A stretch of 64,000 nucleotides of DNA, taken from positions 3,720,001 to 3,784,000 of the forward strand of contig NZ_CP097320.1 of assembly GCF_023515995.1 (NCBI RefSeq), given 5' to 3'. This DNA comes from Candidatus Mycobacterium methanotrophicum (GTDB lineage Bacteria > Actinomycetota > Actinomycetes > Mycobacteriales > Mycobacteriaceae). The notes below the pieces were generated by a model that worked only from the letters and a program-made list of their open reading frames with translations, searched no databases and was not told the origin of the DNA. The translations under genes and the position numbers were made by a program. Each line of letters starts with the position of its first letter. Within the stretch, counting starts at the first letter, position 1. This document shows positions 53,326 to 62,539 of the stretch, in pieces.

Positions 53326-53347
53326 AAACGCGACTTTGCCGAGGCCC
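53326..53347. repeat. Orphan IS end similar to the ISAs1-element end
   Basis: ACGCGACTTTGCCGAGGCCC resembles ACACGACTTTGCCGAGACCC at 62514-62533, beyond the ISAs1 transposase. Probably a terminal inverted repeat left by a related element. Positions 53161-53325 hold no gene that I can support. Confidence 0.45.
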
Positions 53348-53349
53348 TG

Positions 53350-53657
53350 CTCACGACCTGCTCGGGGTTTTTGTCGGTGCGCAGGCCAGTGTAACGCGGG
53401 TGGCGCAGCTTGCCGTCGCGCGTCCGCTCGGTAAAGCCGACCTGGGCGACCAGCTTCGGACGTACCCAATGAATACCGACTTGGCGGACTGGTCCACGGG
53501 TGAACGGCGACGTGTCCCGTTCGATGGCCGACAGTCGCTCGTGCAGGCTTCGCCGCGTGGCGGTATCGAAGCCGGTTCCCACCTTGCCGGCGTAGACGAG
53601 GTCGGACCCCTCGTAGTAGTCGACCAACAGCGCGCCCAGCCCGACTCGGCTGCCCTT
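53350..53657 (-). pseudogene. C-terminal scrap of an ATP-dependent DNA ligase (LigD/LigC type)
   Basis: Minus-strand frame LKGSRVGLGALLVDYYEGSD, LVYAGKVGTGFDTATRRSLH, IERDTSPFTRGPVRQVGIHW, VRPKLVAQVGFTERTRDGKL, RHPRYTGLRTDKNPEQVV: the OB-fold C-terminal domain of NHEJ-type ligases. The nucleotidyltransferase and other domains are missing. It is sandwiched between an orphan IS end and an ISL3 remnant, so it was carried here or left after deletion. Confidence 0.8.
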
Positions 53658-54033
53658 CAGCGCCACCGGGTCTTGTTCCAGCGCACGATGATTCGGTCTT
53701 CGCCGTAGGGGATGTCGCGCGGCGAGGTGGACACCCGCTCCTTCACCGAGGTGGACACCACCCCACATCCCGGGCATGCCGCCGCCGTCTGCTCGGCAGT
53801 CACCACATGCACCACCCGCGTCCCGTCGGCGAGCCGCTCGACACGCTCAACCTCGACACCTGGCAGCCCAAACAACAATGTCGTACCGTCACACACGGCC
53901 CTTGGTTCCTTCCTTCCGCCTGAAATCCGCAAACTTCAGACTTCGGAAGGCCAAGGGCCTCCCAGGGCCTCGGCATGCAGCGACACGCCCCATGAGAGCG
54001 ACATCACAACTGCCCGGTCAAAATTGAAGAGCC
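53658..54033 (-). mobile_element. Truncated ISL3 element (relative of the one at 1762)
   Basis: One inverted repeat (complement GGCTCTTCAATTTTGACCGG, ending 54033) and the first ~80 codons of the transposase: VCDGTTLLFGLPGVEVERVE, AACPGCGVVSTSVKERVSTS, YGEDRIIVRWNKTRWR. Homology to the intact copy stops at TGGCGCTG, where the ligase scrap begins. Not identical to the intact copy. Confidence 0.88.
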
Positions 54034-54142
54034 GAATTACCAGTGCGGCGGGGATGTGTCGCATCGACAGCAGCACATAGCGGCGCTAGCCGAATGTAAG
54101 TGGTTCTGACCGCCCCGGCGTGGGGCAGAAGGAATCGCTGTG

Positions 54143-55417
54143 ATGACGAACACACTCAAGGGCGTGGATGCCCAGGTGAAGGAGTCGCCGGCCCAGGCTG
54201 GCGAGAACGTGGATGAGGCGGCCGTTGCGGCCCGTGAGCTGTCCGGGGCCGAGCGGGTGCTGGTGGGCGATCTGGTACGCCAGGCGCGCGCCGAGGGGGT
54301 CGCGCTGACCGGTCCGGCGGGGCTGCTCAAAGCGCTGACCAAGACGGTGCTGGAAGCGGCACTCGAAGAGGAGATGACCGAGCATCTCGGTTACGACAAG
54401 CACGCCGCGGCCGGCCGCGGAAGTGGCAACTCGCGCAACGGCTCTCGCACCAAGAAGGTGATCACCGATGCGTGCGGGCAAGTCGAGATCGAGGTGCCCC
54501 GCGACCGCAACGGGACCTTCGAGCCGGTAGTGGTCGGCAAGGGTAAACGTCGGGTCTCCGACGTGGATCGGGTGGTGCTGTCGCTGTACGCCAAAGGCCT
54601 TACCACAGGCGAGATTTCGGCTCACTTCGCCGACGTTTACGGGGCCTCGGTGTCCAAGGACACCGTCTCACGGATCACCGACCGGGTGATCGAGGAGATG
54701 CAGACGTGGTGGTCACGGCCGCTGGAGAAGGTGTACGCCGCGGTGTTCATCGATGCGATCATGGTCAAGATCCGCGACGGCCAGGTCCGCAACCGGCCGG
54801 TCTACGCCGCGATCGGTGTGGACCTCGACGGCAACAAGGACATCCTGGGGATGTGGGCCGGCGACGGCGACGGGGAGTCAGCCAAGTTTTGGCTGGCGGT
54901 GCTGACCGACCTGAAGAATCGCGGTGTCAAGGACATCTTCTTTTTGGTCTGCGACGGGCTAAAAGGGTTGCCCGACAGCGTGTCTGCGGCGTTCCCGCTG
55001 GCCACGGTGCAGACCTGCATCATTCACCTGATCCGCAACACCTTCCGGTACGCCTCGCGCAAGTACTGGGACAAGATCAGCGTCGACCTCAAGCCGATCT
55101 ACACCGCGGCCAACGCGACCGAGGCCCGGATGCGTTACGAGGAGTTCGCCGAGAAGTGGGGCAAGCCCTACCCGGCGATCAAGCGGCTGTGGGACAACGC
55201 GTGGGACGAGTTCATCCCTTTCCTGGACTACGACGTCGAGATCCGTCGAGTGTTGTGCTCTACCAACGCAATTGAGAGCCTCAACGCGCGCTACCGACGG
55301 GCGGTGCGAGCACGTGGACACTTCCCAAACGAGCAGGCGGCACTCAAGGCGCTCTACCTGGTGACCCGGTCACTGGATCCCAAGGGTGGCTCTTCTGCCA
55401 TAGTCGTGGGTTCGTGA
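54143..55417 (+). pseudogene. IS256-family (Mutator-type) transposase, 3' truncated
   Basis: From ATG 54143. EEEMTEHLGYDKHAAAGRGS, GNSRNGSRTKKV, VEIEVPRDRNGTFEPVVVGK, then the core with Asp in AAVFIDAIMVKIRDG, Asp in VCDGLKGLPDSVSAAFP and CIIHLIRNTFRYAS, and Glu in CSTNAIESLNARYRRAVRAR. It is cut after TRSLDPKGG by ISL3 copy 3 at 55388, replacing about 30 C-terminal residues with a short IS-encoded tail. The DNA just upstream (about 54088-54138) probably contains its left inverted repeat. Confidence 0.9.
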
Positions 55418-56776
55418 CCAGGGGTTTTGGGGCGCAACGCCGTGTCCTGCTTACGTTTTGGACTGCAATCGGGTTCAAGACGGAAGGGGTGTACGGCGTT
55501 GCGCAAATCCAGGGTATTCGCGACGGTCCTCGGTGGCCAGGACATGGTCATCGACGACGTGATGATCGAGACCGAGACTTCGCGCGGCAAGCGGCCGGTG
55601 ACCAGCGAAGCGCTGGTGTTTGCGGTGCGGCCCAAGGCAAACCAGGCCAGCCGGTGCTCGCGGTGCCAGAAACGCTGTCCGGGCTATGACGGCGGGGACG
55701 CGATCAGGCGCTGGCGCAGCCTGGATCTGGGGACGACGAAGGCCTATCTGCAGGCCGCCGCACCGCGGGTAGCCTGCCCCGAGCATGGAGTGGTGGTGGC
55801 GCATGTGCCCTGGGCGCGGCCCGGCGCCCGCCACACCTGGGCGTTTGAGGACACAGCCGCGTGGCTGAGCGCGCATGCCGCCATCAGTGTGGTCGCGGTG
55901 TTTTTGCGGGTGGCCTGGCGCACCATCGCCGCGATCGTGGGCCGGGTGGTCGCCGATGGCCGCGACACCAACGACCTGCTCGTCGGACTGACCCGCATCG
56001 GCATCGACGAGATCGCCTACCGCAAAGGCCACCGCTACTTGACGTGCGTGATCGACCACACGACAGGCAGGTTGGTGTGGGCCGCCGAAGGCCGCAACAA
56101 AGACACCCTGGGCCGGTTCTTCGACCAGCTCGGCGCCGAACGTGCCGCGGCGTTGACTCACGTCAGCTGTGATGGGGCGGAATGGATTCACGCCGTGCTG
56201 CGGGACCGGGCCCCGGCCGCGGTGATCTGCCTGGATCCGTTTCATGTCGTGGCCTGGGCGCTCAAGGCCCTCGACAAGGTGCGGGTGCGTACCATGGCCC
56301 GCGCCGGCGTCCGCGACCGGCATGCGATGTGGGCGGTGCGCAAGAACCCGGCCGACTTGACCGGTGAGCAACGCACCAGCCTGGCCGCAATCACGGCTAC
56401 CAACGCCACGCTGTATCGGGCGTATTTGCTCAAAGAGCAACTCCGCGAAGTCTTCCGGGTCAAAGGGCGCGACGGCCGTCGTCTGCTGGCCGGTTGGCTG
56501 TCCTGGGCGTCGCACTCGCGCATCCCGGAGTTCGTCGCCGTAGCCCGCACCGTCCGCCGTCACAAGGAGCTCATCGGCAACACCCTCGACCACCAACTGT
56601 CGAATGCCCGCTCGGAAGCCACCAATACCCACCTGCGGGCCTTGACCAAGCGTGCGTACGGGTTTCACAGCCCTGAGGCGCTGATCGGCATGGCCATGCT
56701 CACCCGCGGCGGCCTGTGCCCCGCACTACCCGGCCGAGCAGCATGAAACCCGACCCACGGAAACGTCAGGAGATCC
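55388..56776 (+). mobile_element. 1389-bp ISL3-family IS, copy 3, inverted relative to copies 1 and 2
   Basis: Starts GGCTCTTCTGCC (55388) and ends AGATCC (56776). Flanks CCAAGGGT and GTCCGTTG do not match, so no intact target duplication. Left flank is the IS256 transposase, right flank the C-terminal half of an integrase. Confidence 0.93.
55427..56746 (+). CDS. ISL3-family transposase (IS1557-like), copy 3
   Basis: Identical in protein sequence to the other two copies (439-residue open frame; likely start inside it). Orientation is opposite, so copies 2 and 3 form a 1389-bp inverted repeat around 50339-55387. Confidence 0.92.
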   Translation: MGRNAVSCLRFGLQSGSRRKGCTALRKSRVFATVLGGQDMVIDDVMIETETSRGKRPVTSEALVFAVRPKANQASRCSRCQKRCPGYDGGDAIRRWRSLDLGTTKAYLQAAAPRVACPEHGVVVAHVPWARPGARHTWAFEDTAAWLSAHAAISVVAVFLRVAWRTIAAIVGRVVADGRDTNDLLVGLTRIGIDEIAYRKGHRYLTCVIDHTTGRLVWAAEGRNKDTLGRFFDQLGAERAAALTHVSCDGAEWIHAVLRDRAPAAVICLDPFHVVAWALKALDKVRVRTMARAGVRDRHAMWAVRKNPADLTGEQRTSLAAITATNATLYRAYLLKEQLREVFRVKGRDGRRLLAGWLSWASHSRIPEFVAVARTVRRHKELIGNTLDHQLSNARSEATNTHLRALTKRAYGFHSPEALIGMAMLTRGGLCPALPGRAA

Positions 56777-57871
56777 GTCCGTTGGTCGTCATTTTCAGCG
56801 TCGCGCAACACCCGATCAAGCGTGACACGCACGACCGGCGACCGGATCTGGGCTGAGGATCCCACCACCGGCAAACGACGCGACATGACCACCGAAGAAG
56901 ATCTCGCCTTCTGGGCCTGGGCCGTGGTGGAAGTGTTGCGCACCACCGGAATACGCGTCGAGGAACTGCTGGAGATCAGCCACCACAGCATGGTGCAGTA
57001 CCGACTGCCCACCACTGGTGAACTGGTGCCGCTGCTACAGATCGCCCCGTCCAAGACCGACGAGGAAAGACTGCTGGTCGTCTCCCCAGAGTCGGCGGAC
57101 GTGTTGTCGGCCGTCATCAGCCGCGTCCGCGGTGACGCCGCCGCGATCCCGCTCGTGCCCGCCTACGACCGACGCGAATGCGTGTGGCATCCGCCCATGC
57201 CGTGGCTGTTCCAACGCCGGTTCGGCGGCGAGCAACGCAGAATGTCTGACGGCGCGGTACGCAACATCCTCAACGCCGCTCTGGCCCGCACCGGCCTCAC
57301 CGACCGCGAAGGCGGCCCGCTGCGCTTCACGCCGCACGACTTTCGCCGGATCTTCATCACCGACACCATCATGAGCGGCTTACCGCCGCACATCGCGCAG
57401 ATCATCGCCGGGCATCGCGACATCAACGTCACTCTTGGTTACAAGGCCGTCTACCCTGACGAAGCTATCCAGGCCCACCTGGCGTTCCTCGCCCGTCGCC
57501 GCGCACTGCGCCCCTCAGAGGAATATCGCGTACCCACCGACGAAGAATGGGCCGAGTTCCTCGGCCACTTCGAACGCCGCAAGGTCTCTATCGGCACCTG
57601 CGGACGAGCCTTCGGCTCACCCTGTATTCATGAACATGCTTGTGTCCGTTGCGCATTGCTCTGGCCTGACCCCGCCCAACGGGACCGACTGCTCGAGATT
57701 CGCGACAACCTGACCGCTCGTATCGCCGAGGCCGAGCGTGAAGGCTGGCTCGGCGAGGTCGAAGGCCTACAGGTCAGCCTCGCCGCAGCGCAGGACAAGC
57801 TCGCCCAGATCTCCCGGCGAACCCCAACGAACACTGAACTCGGAATACCCCCACTACCAACGAAATCCTGA
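56777..57871 (+). pseudogene. C-terminal catalytic half of a large tyrosine recombinase
   Basis: The frame is open from the IS end; first usable start GTG 56822. RIWAEDPTTGKRRDMTTEED, LAFWAWAVVEVLRTTGIRVE with Arg I, QYRLPTTGELVPLLQIAPSK, LRFTPHDFRRIFITDTIMSG (HxxR), HIAQIIAGHRDINVTLGYKA (GH and Tyr). A C-terminal Cys/His cluster (GTCGRAFGSPCIHEHACVRC) and a coiled-coil tail follow. It fits as the continuation of the protein at 50410-51927, from which it is separated by inversion and IS copies. Alone it lacks the arm and core-binding domains. Confidence 0.75.
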
Positions 57872-58319
57872 CTGGAACAAACGGATCACCAAGCACAACG
57901 GTCAAGTTCAGAGAATTCGCAGAGTGGCCATGACTTGGGGGCCGGCGCCAGCGCGGATTTGGCAGTGGTCTTCGGTGTAGGTGACGTCTCGGACCCAGTG
58001 CAGCCGGTTCTCTATCGACCAGTGGCCGCGCAGCCAGCCAGCAACGTCGGTGGGGGTGGTGTCGGTAACCGAGAGGGAGGTCACCGCGTAGACGGTCTCG
58101 GTGTAGCGTTTGCCGGTCTTGGCGGTGACTGTGCGGATCAGTTTGAGCACTTGCGCGGCGCCGTGGAAGCCGATCCCTGCGCTGATCTCGGCTGCCTTCA
58201 GTGTGCGGGTGGTCGTGCGGCCGTGGCGGCGTTCGGTGCTGCGGGCGCACACCGGGATCTGGTTCCAGGGCAGGGATTTGAGGCGGGCGTGCAGGCTGGG
58301 CTGGTTGGCCTTGACGGTC

Positions 58320-58337
58320 TATGCCGATATCGGCATA
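58320..58337. repeat. Perfect 18-bp palindrome at the RIT left boundary
   Basis: TATGCCGATATCGGCATA is its own complement. The half site TATGCCG recurs in the TIRs (58346, 58364, complement at 58438; mirrored at the right end), so it looks like paired recombinase-binding sites, possibly a relic of an end-to-end junction. Confidence 0.75.
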
Positions 58338-58344
58338 GACGGCG

Positions 58345-58448
58345 TTATGCCGTTGCTGGGACTATGCCGAGTCTGTGGGTGTTCAGGGCGGAGAGTGGTT
58401 GTGGGGCGGCATGTCTGGGGTCGGTGCCGGATCGAGCATCGGCATAGT
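58345..58448 (+). repeat. RIT left terminal inverted repeat
   Basis: Begins TTATGCCGTTGCTGGGACTA and ends ATCGGCATAGTTG. Matches the complement of 61624-61727 with about three differences (one extra A near 58385, one G/A, one terminal base). Confidence 0.9.
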
Positions 58449-58507
58449 TGCGGTTCCCGGTTGATGCTCATTGTTGCGGGCACGGTGCCTGCAACGAGGA
58501 GGTCGAG

Positions 58508-59710
58508 ATGGGAACTGTGTCGTGTTGCCGTATCCGGGGCGTGCTGGCCGAATACGAGTTCGGGTTCAGGGTCGAGCTGGCATCGTTGGGGTATACGCCC
58601 TCGTCGATCGAGTGGAAGATCAACGACGCGAGCCGGCTGAGCCGGTGGATGACCGCGCGAGGCCTGCCGCCGAGTGGGCTCGACGGTGATCATCTGGCAG
58701 CCTTCGTCGCTGAGTTCGCGGCATCACGGAAGACGCCGCCGAGCCGCGGGAGGTTCGAGCAGCTACTGCGGTTTCTGCGCTCGCGGGGCGCCGGAGTGCC
58801 CGGCACTGTCGCCGAGCCGGACAGACTTGACGGGCTGATGGCCGCTTATCGGGGCTGGATGGTGGATCAGCGTGGTCTTGCCGTGCGCACGATGGAACGC
58901 TACGAGAGGACGGCCCGGCGGTTCCTCGAGCAGTGCGGATCTGCGGATGTGGGGATCGGATCGCTGACGGCGCGGTCGGTGACCGATTTCCTGCTCGGCG
59001 TGGTGTCGCGGGGGTTGTCCACCGGGTCGCTGCGTGCGAACGTTTCCGAGTTGCGCTCGGTGCTGCGGTTCTTGTACGTCAACGGCCTGATCGACGCGCC
59101 GCTGGTACAGGCGATCCCGCCGGTGCCCGGCTGGAAGGGTGTGGCGGTCCCTGCGCGGATGCCGGCCGGGCTGGTTCAGGAAGTGCTGGATAGCTGTGAT
59201 CGCAGCACTGCGGCGGGGACCCGGGATTTCGCAATGCTGACCCTGCTGGCACGCCTTGGGCTGAGGGCCTGCGAGGTGGCCGGGTTGACCCTGGACGACC
59301 TGCGGTGGCGTGACGGCGAGGTGGTGGTGCGCGGCAAGTCGCGGCGCACCGACCGCATCCCACTGCCCGTCGACGTCGGCGCCGCTGTTGCGGAGTATCT
59401 GCGCGCGGCCCGCCCCACGGCGCAGACCAGGGCCGTATTCGTGACCGTGCGCGCACCGCACCGGCCGTTGTGTCCGGCAGCGGTCAGCCAGACGGTGTGG
59501 CGGCAGTGTGACAAGGCCGGGCTGCCTGGGGTGCGGGCGCACGCACTGCGTCATGCACTGGCAACGAACCTGCTTGACCGCGGGGTGCGCCTGCCCGAGA
59601 TCGGCCAACTGTTACGGCATGTCGATCTAGCCACGACCGCGATCTACGCGAAGGTCGACTACACGGCGCTACGGGAGCTGGCACCGGCATGGACGGCGGC
59701 GGCACGATGA
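58508..59710 (+). CDS. ritA: RIT tyrosine recombinase RitA
   Basis: 400 residues from ATG 58508 (GAGGAGG about 6 upstream); an upstream start at 58448 would lie in the TIR. SAM-like core-binding domain (GLAVRTMERYERTARRFLEQ), catalytic Arg in LARLGLRACEVAGLTLDDLR, Lys in VVVRGKSRRTDRIPLP, HxxR in RAHALRHALATNLLDRG, second His in LLRHVDLATTAIYAKVD with the nucleophile Tyr. First gene of the trio; stop overlaps the ritB start (ATGA). Confidence 0.93.
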   Translation: MGTVSCCRIRGVLAEYEFGFRVELASLGYTPSSIEWKINDASRLSRWMTARGLPPSGLDGDHLAAFVAEFAASRKTPPSRGRFEQLLRFLRSRGAGVPGTVAEPDRLDGLMAAYRGWMVDQRGLAVRTMERYERTARRFLEQCGSADVGIGSLTARSVTDFLLGVVSRGLSTGSLRANVSELRSVLRFLYVNGLIDAPLVQAIPPVPGWKGVAVPARMPAGLVQEVLDSCDRSTAAGTRDFAMLTLLARLGLRACEVAGLTLDDLRWRDGEVVVRGKSRRTDRIPLPVDVGAAVAEYLRAARPTAQTRAVFVTVRAPHRPLCPAAVSQTVWRQCDKAGLPGVRAHALRHALATNLLDRGVRLPEIGQLLRHVDLATTAIYAKVDYTALRELAPAWTAAAR

Positions 59711-60639
59711 GCGCCCTCGAAACGTCCTTGGACGACTATCTGCGGCTACGGCGCGCCTTCGGGCACAAGCTAGCCGGCGCCGAGCGGTATTTACGACAGT
59801 TCATCGCAAGGCTCGACGCGGCCGGCACGCAAGTGATCACGATGCCAGACGTGCTGGCGTTCGTGTCTGATCCGCGACTTGCCCCGGGCTCCGTCGTTGC
59901 GCAGCACCGGCTGATGGCAGTACGCGGCTTCGCCCGCTACCTGGGCGCAGCCGAGCCGCGCACCGAGATCCCGCCAGCCGGCCTGGTCGCCTACCGTGCC
60001 CGCCGCCGGAATCCGTACCTGTTCACCGACTGCGATATCGAGGCCTTGGTGCGCTGCGCGCGGGCCGGCACACGGTCGCCGTTCCGGGCGAACACCCTGG
60101 AAACAATGATCAGGCTGCTGATGATCACGGGCATGCGGGTAGGTGAGGCGATTCGCCTTGGCCGCGGCGACATCGACTGGGATGAGGCTGTCATCCGGAT
60201 CCGGGACAGCAAATTCGGCAAGGGCCGGGACCTGCCGGTGTCCCCTTCGACCATCGCGGCGCTGCGCAGCTACGCAGACAGCCGCGATCGGCGGGGCAGC
60301 GTCGACATCGACCGGTTCTTCGTGTCGCTAGCCGGCACCCCGGTCGACTACAACCACTTCCGCGCAACGTTCCGCAAAGCAGTCGACGCCGCCGGCATCG
60401 CGCACGGCCGACCGAGCCCGCCACACATTCATGATCTCCGACACCGATTCGCGATCAGCACCGTGACCGGCTGGTATAGCCAAGGCCGCGATGTCCAGGC
60501 GCTGTTGCCCCGGCTGTCGACCTACCTCGGGCACCGCGATCCGGTCTCCACCTACTGGTATCTGACCGCCACTCCCGATCTTCTCGCCCAGGCCGCCGTC
60601 CGGCTCGAAGAAGCCGCATCGAAGGCAGCGGGCCGATGA
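59707..60639 (+). CDS. ritB: RIT tyrosine recombinase RitB
   Basis: 310 residues. N-terminal DDYLRLRRAFGHKLAGAERY, catalytic Arg in LMITGMRVGEAIRLGRGDID, Lys in KFGKGRDLPVSP, HDLRHRFAISTVTGWYSQGR, and LSTYLGHRDPVSTYWYLTAT with His and Tyr. All catalytic residues present. ATGA overlaps couple it to both neighbours, so the trio is one operon. Confidence 0.93.
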   Translation: MSALETSLDDYLRLRRAFGHKLAGAERYLRQFIARLDAAGTQVITMPDVLAFVSDPRLAPGSVVAQHRLMAVRGFARYLGAAEPRTEIPPAGLVAYRARRRNPYLFTDCDIEALVRCARAGTRSPFRANTLETMIRLLMITGMRVGEAIRLGRGDIDWDEAVIRIRDSKFGKGRDLPVSPSTIAALRSYADSRDRRGSVDIDRFFVSLAGTPVDYNHFRATFRKAVDAAGIAHGRPSPPHIHDLRHRFAISTVTGWYSQGRDVQALLPRLSTYLGHRDPVSTYWYLTATPDLLAQAAVRLEEAASKAAGR

Positions 60640-61625
60640 CCGCCGTCGCCACCACGCTGGAGATGTTCTTCATCGAGCGGCTCACCCGGCAGCGACAAGT
60701 CAGCCCGCAAACCGTCGCCTCCTACCGGGACTCGCTGCAACTGCTGCTGCGCTTCGTGAACGAACAGACCGGCAAGGAACCGTGCACCCTGGACTGGGCC
60801 GACTTGGACGAGCCGGTGATCTCATCGTTCCTGGACCATCTGCAAACCCGGCGGGGAAACAGCGCACGCACCCGCAACCTACGGCTGACCGCGATCCGGG
60901 CGCTGTTCCGCTACGCCGCGTTCCGCCACCCCGAGCACGCCGCCGTCATCCAACGAGTACTGGCCATCCCGGCCAAACGGGCCGACAAGCGCACCGTCAC
61001 ATTCCTGGCCGGCGATGAAGCGGCAGCCCTGATCGACGCCCCGGACCGCGCTCGCTGGGAAGGCCGCCGCGACCACGCCTGGCTGGCGTTGGACATCCAG
61101 ACTGGACTGCGGGTTTCCGAACTGATCGGGCTGAACTGTGGCGACATCACGTTGGGCCCCGGAGCGCACCTGAGATGCGAAGGCAAAGGCCGCAAGCAAC
61201 GCGCCGTTCCGTTGACCGCCACCATCCAGGCGGTACTCGCGAACTGGATCGCCGAGCTCGCCGGCAGGCCCGGCGATCCGCTATTCCCGACCCGCAGTGG
61301 GCGGCGCCTGAGTAGGGACGCGATCGAGCAGCGCATCGCGGTGCACGCCCACAAGGCCGCCCAGAGCTGCCCCTCCCTGAAGGCCAGACACCTGCACCCC
61401 CACGTCCTCAGGCACACCTGCGCCGTCGCACTGCTCCAAGCCGGTGTCGACACCTCCGTGATCGCTCTCTGGCTTGGTCACGCCGACGTCCGATCAACGA
61501 ACCCATACCTGCACGCTGACCTGACCATCAAGGAAAAAGCCCTCGCCATAACCGCCCAACCGACCGTCGCACCGGGACGCTACCGGCCCTCCGACACCGT
61601 CCTCGCCTTCCTCGAAGGCCTGTAA
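60636..61625 (+). CDS. ritC: RIT tyrosine recombinase RitC
   Basis: 329 residues. Core-binding region FFIERLTRQRQVSPQTVASY, RLTAIRALFRYAAFRHPEHA, catalytic Arg in LDIQTGLRVSELIGLNCGDI, Lys in RCEGKGRKQRAVPL, HPHVLRHTCAVALLQAGVDT, WLGHADVRSTNPYLHADLT. Stop codon at the right TIR. Confidence 0.93.
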   Translation: MTAVATTLEMFFIERLTRQRQVSPQTVASYRDSLQLLLRFVNEQTGKEPCTLDWADLDEPVISSFLDHLQTRRGNSARTRNLRLTAIRALFRYAAFRHPEHAAVIQRVLAIPAKRADKRTVTFLAGDEAAALIDAPDRARWEGRRDHAWLALDIQTGLRVSELIGLNCGDITLGPGAHLRCEGKGRKQRAVPLTATIQAVLANWIAELAGRPGDPLFPTRSGRRLSRDAIEQRIAVHAHKAAQSCPSLKARHLHPHVLRHTCAVALLQAGVDTSVIALWLGHADVRSTNPYLHADLTIKEKALAITAQPTVAPGRYRPSDTVLAFLEGL

Positions 61626-61727
61626 CTATGCCGATGCTCGATCCGGTACCGACCCCAGACATGCCGCCCCACAACCACTCTCCGCCCGAACACCCACAGA
61701 CTCGGCATAGTCCCAGCAACGGCATAA
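61624..61727 (-). repeat. RIT right terminal inverted repeat
   Basis: Begins AACTATGCCGATGCTCGATC, overlapping the ritC stop, and ends CAGCAACGGCATAA. Complement of the left TIR. Confidence 0.9.
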
Positions 61728-62513
61728 GACGGTCAAGATGTAGTGACCGCCTCGGGCGGTGATGGCCTGGGCTGTCTGGTGCTGGCAGTGCAGCGCGTCG
61801 GCGGTGATGACCGCCCCGGTGATGTCGATGCCGTCCAGAAGTGTGCGCAGCATGGGGATTTCGTTGGTCTTGCCGTCGACGGCGAGTTGGGCGAGCACGG
61901 TTCCGGTGGTGTGGCACAGCCCCGCCAGCAGATGCTTGAGGCGACCGGCCGCGTCGCGGGCGCCGCGCAGGGTCTTGCCGTCAAACGCGATCACCCGGCG
62001 CCCACCGGCAGTGTGGGTGTGCAACCACATCCACCCGCCGATCAGCGCGTCCAAGTCGTCAGCGGCCAGACGCTGCAGACAGCGCCGGATCGTCGATTCA
62101 CACGGCACTGCGCCGGTGACGCCCAACGCCGCCAGCAGCGGCGCGCAGTATCGGCTGCCCATTCGGCGATCGCGACGAACGACCGCGCGCCAGTGAGCGT
62201 GGCGGCCAGCGCGATCCCCAGGATGGCGGCCAGCCCGTGGCGCTTCCCGCGCGGCTTGCGCGGATCGGGCACCTGCGCAATCAACTCCAGCAAACCACCG
62301 GGTGCGGCCGGGACGTCGGCCAACTCACCCACCAGCGGGTCGGAATCGTCAACGAGGCACAGCGTGGGCGATGATGACACAGCGGGCACGGCAGAACTCC
62401 TGGGATGTGACTGGTGTGAGAACTGTGATCATCCCGTGACCAGCCGTGCCCGTCTCGTAATCACACCAGTCCCGCGTGTCACACCACCGCATCAGCCCAG
62501 CTCAAACCCCCAC

Positions 62514-62533
62514 AACACGACTTTGCCGAGACC
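62514..62533. repeat. Putative terminal repeat of the ISAs1 element
   Basis: ACACGACTTTGCCGAGACCC lies about 125 bp beyond the transposase start, where an ISAs1 end is expected. Closely similar to the orphan end at 53326. The other end near 57880 is not recognisable to me. Confidence 0.45.
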
Positions 62534-62539
62534 CTGAGG

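Larger units (their letters stand above)
58320..61727 (+). mobile_element. Recombinase-In-Trio (RIT) element with long TIRs and 7-bp direct repeat
   Basis: Three overlapping tyrosine recombinase genes (ritA-ritB-ritC) between imperfect inverted repeats of about 104 bp. GACGGTC is duplicated at 58313-58319 and 61728-61734 and coincides with the break in the ISAs1 gene. Between the left copy and the left TIR lie 25 extra bases with an 18-bp palindrome. All three recombinases are intact with catalytic residues. Confidence 0.88.
57908..62389 (-). pseudogene. ISAs1-family transposase gene split by a RIT element
   Basis: N-terminal part (62389 down): LLELIAQVPDPRKPRGKRHG, LAAILGIALAATLTGARSFV, AIAEWAAD; a one-base shift near 62150; YCAPLLAALGVTGAVPCEST, RRVIAFDGKTLRGARDAAGR, LLDGIDITGAVITADALHCQ, AITARGGHYILTV. 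After the RIT element (58319 down) it resumes KANQPSLHARLKSLPWNQIP, RTTTRTLKAAEISAGIGFHG, RGHWSIENRLHWVRDVTYTE, ending at 57908. The junction is in frame (GACCGTC-AAGGCC). So an already mobile gene was the RIT target, and it is additionally frameshifted. Confidence 0.88.

Noticed and set aside
58320..61727. RIT trio as an integron or phage integrase set
   Set aside because: No attC sites, cassettes or phage genes; three coupled tyrosine recombinases with long TIRs fit RIT better.
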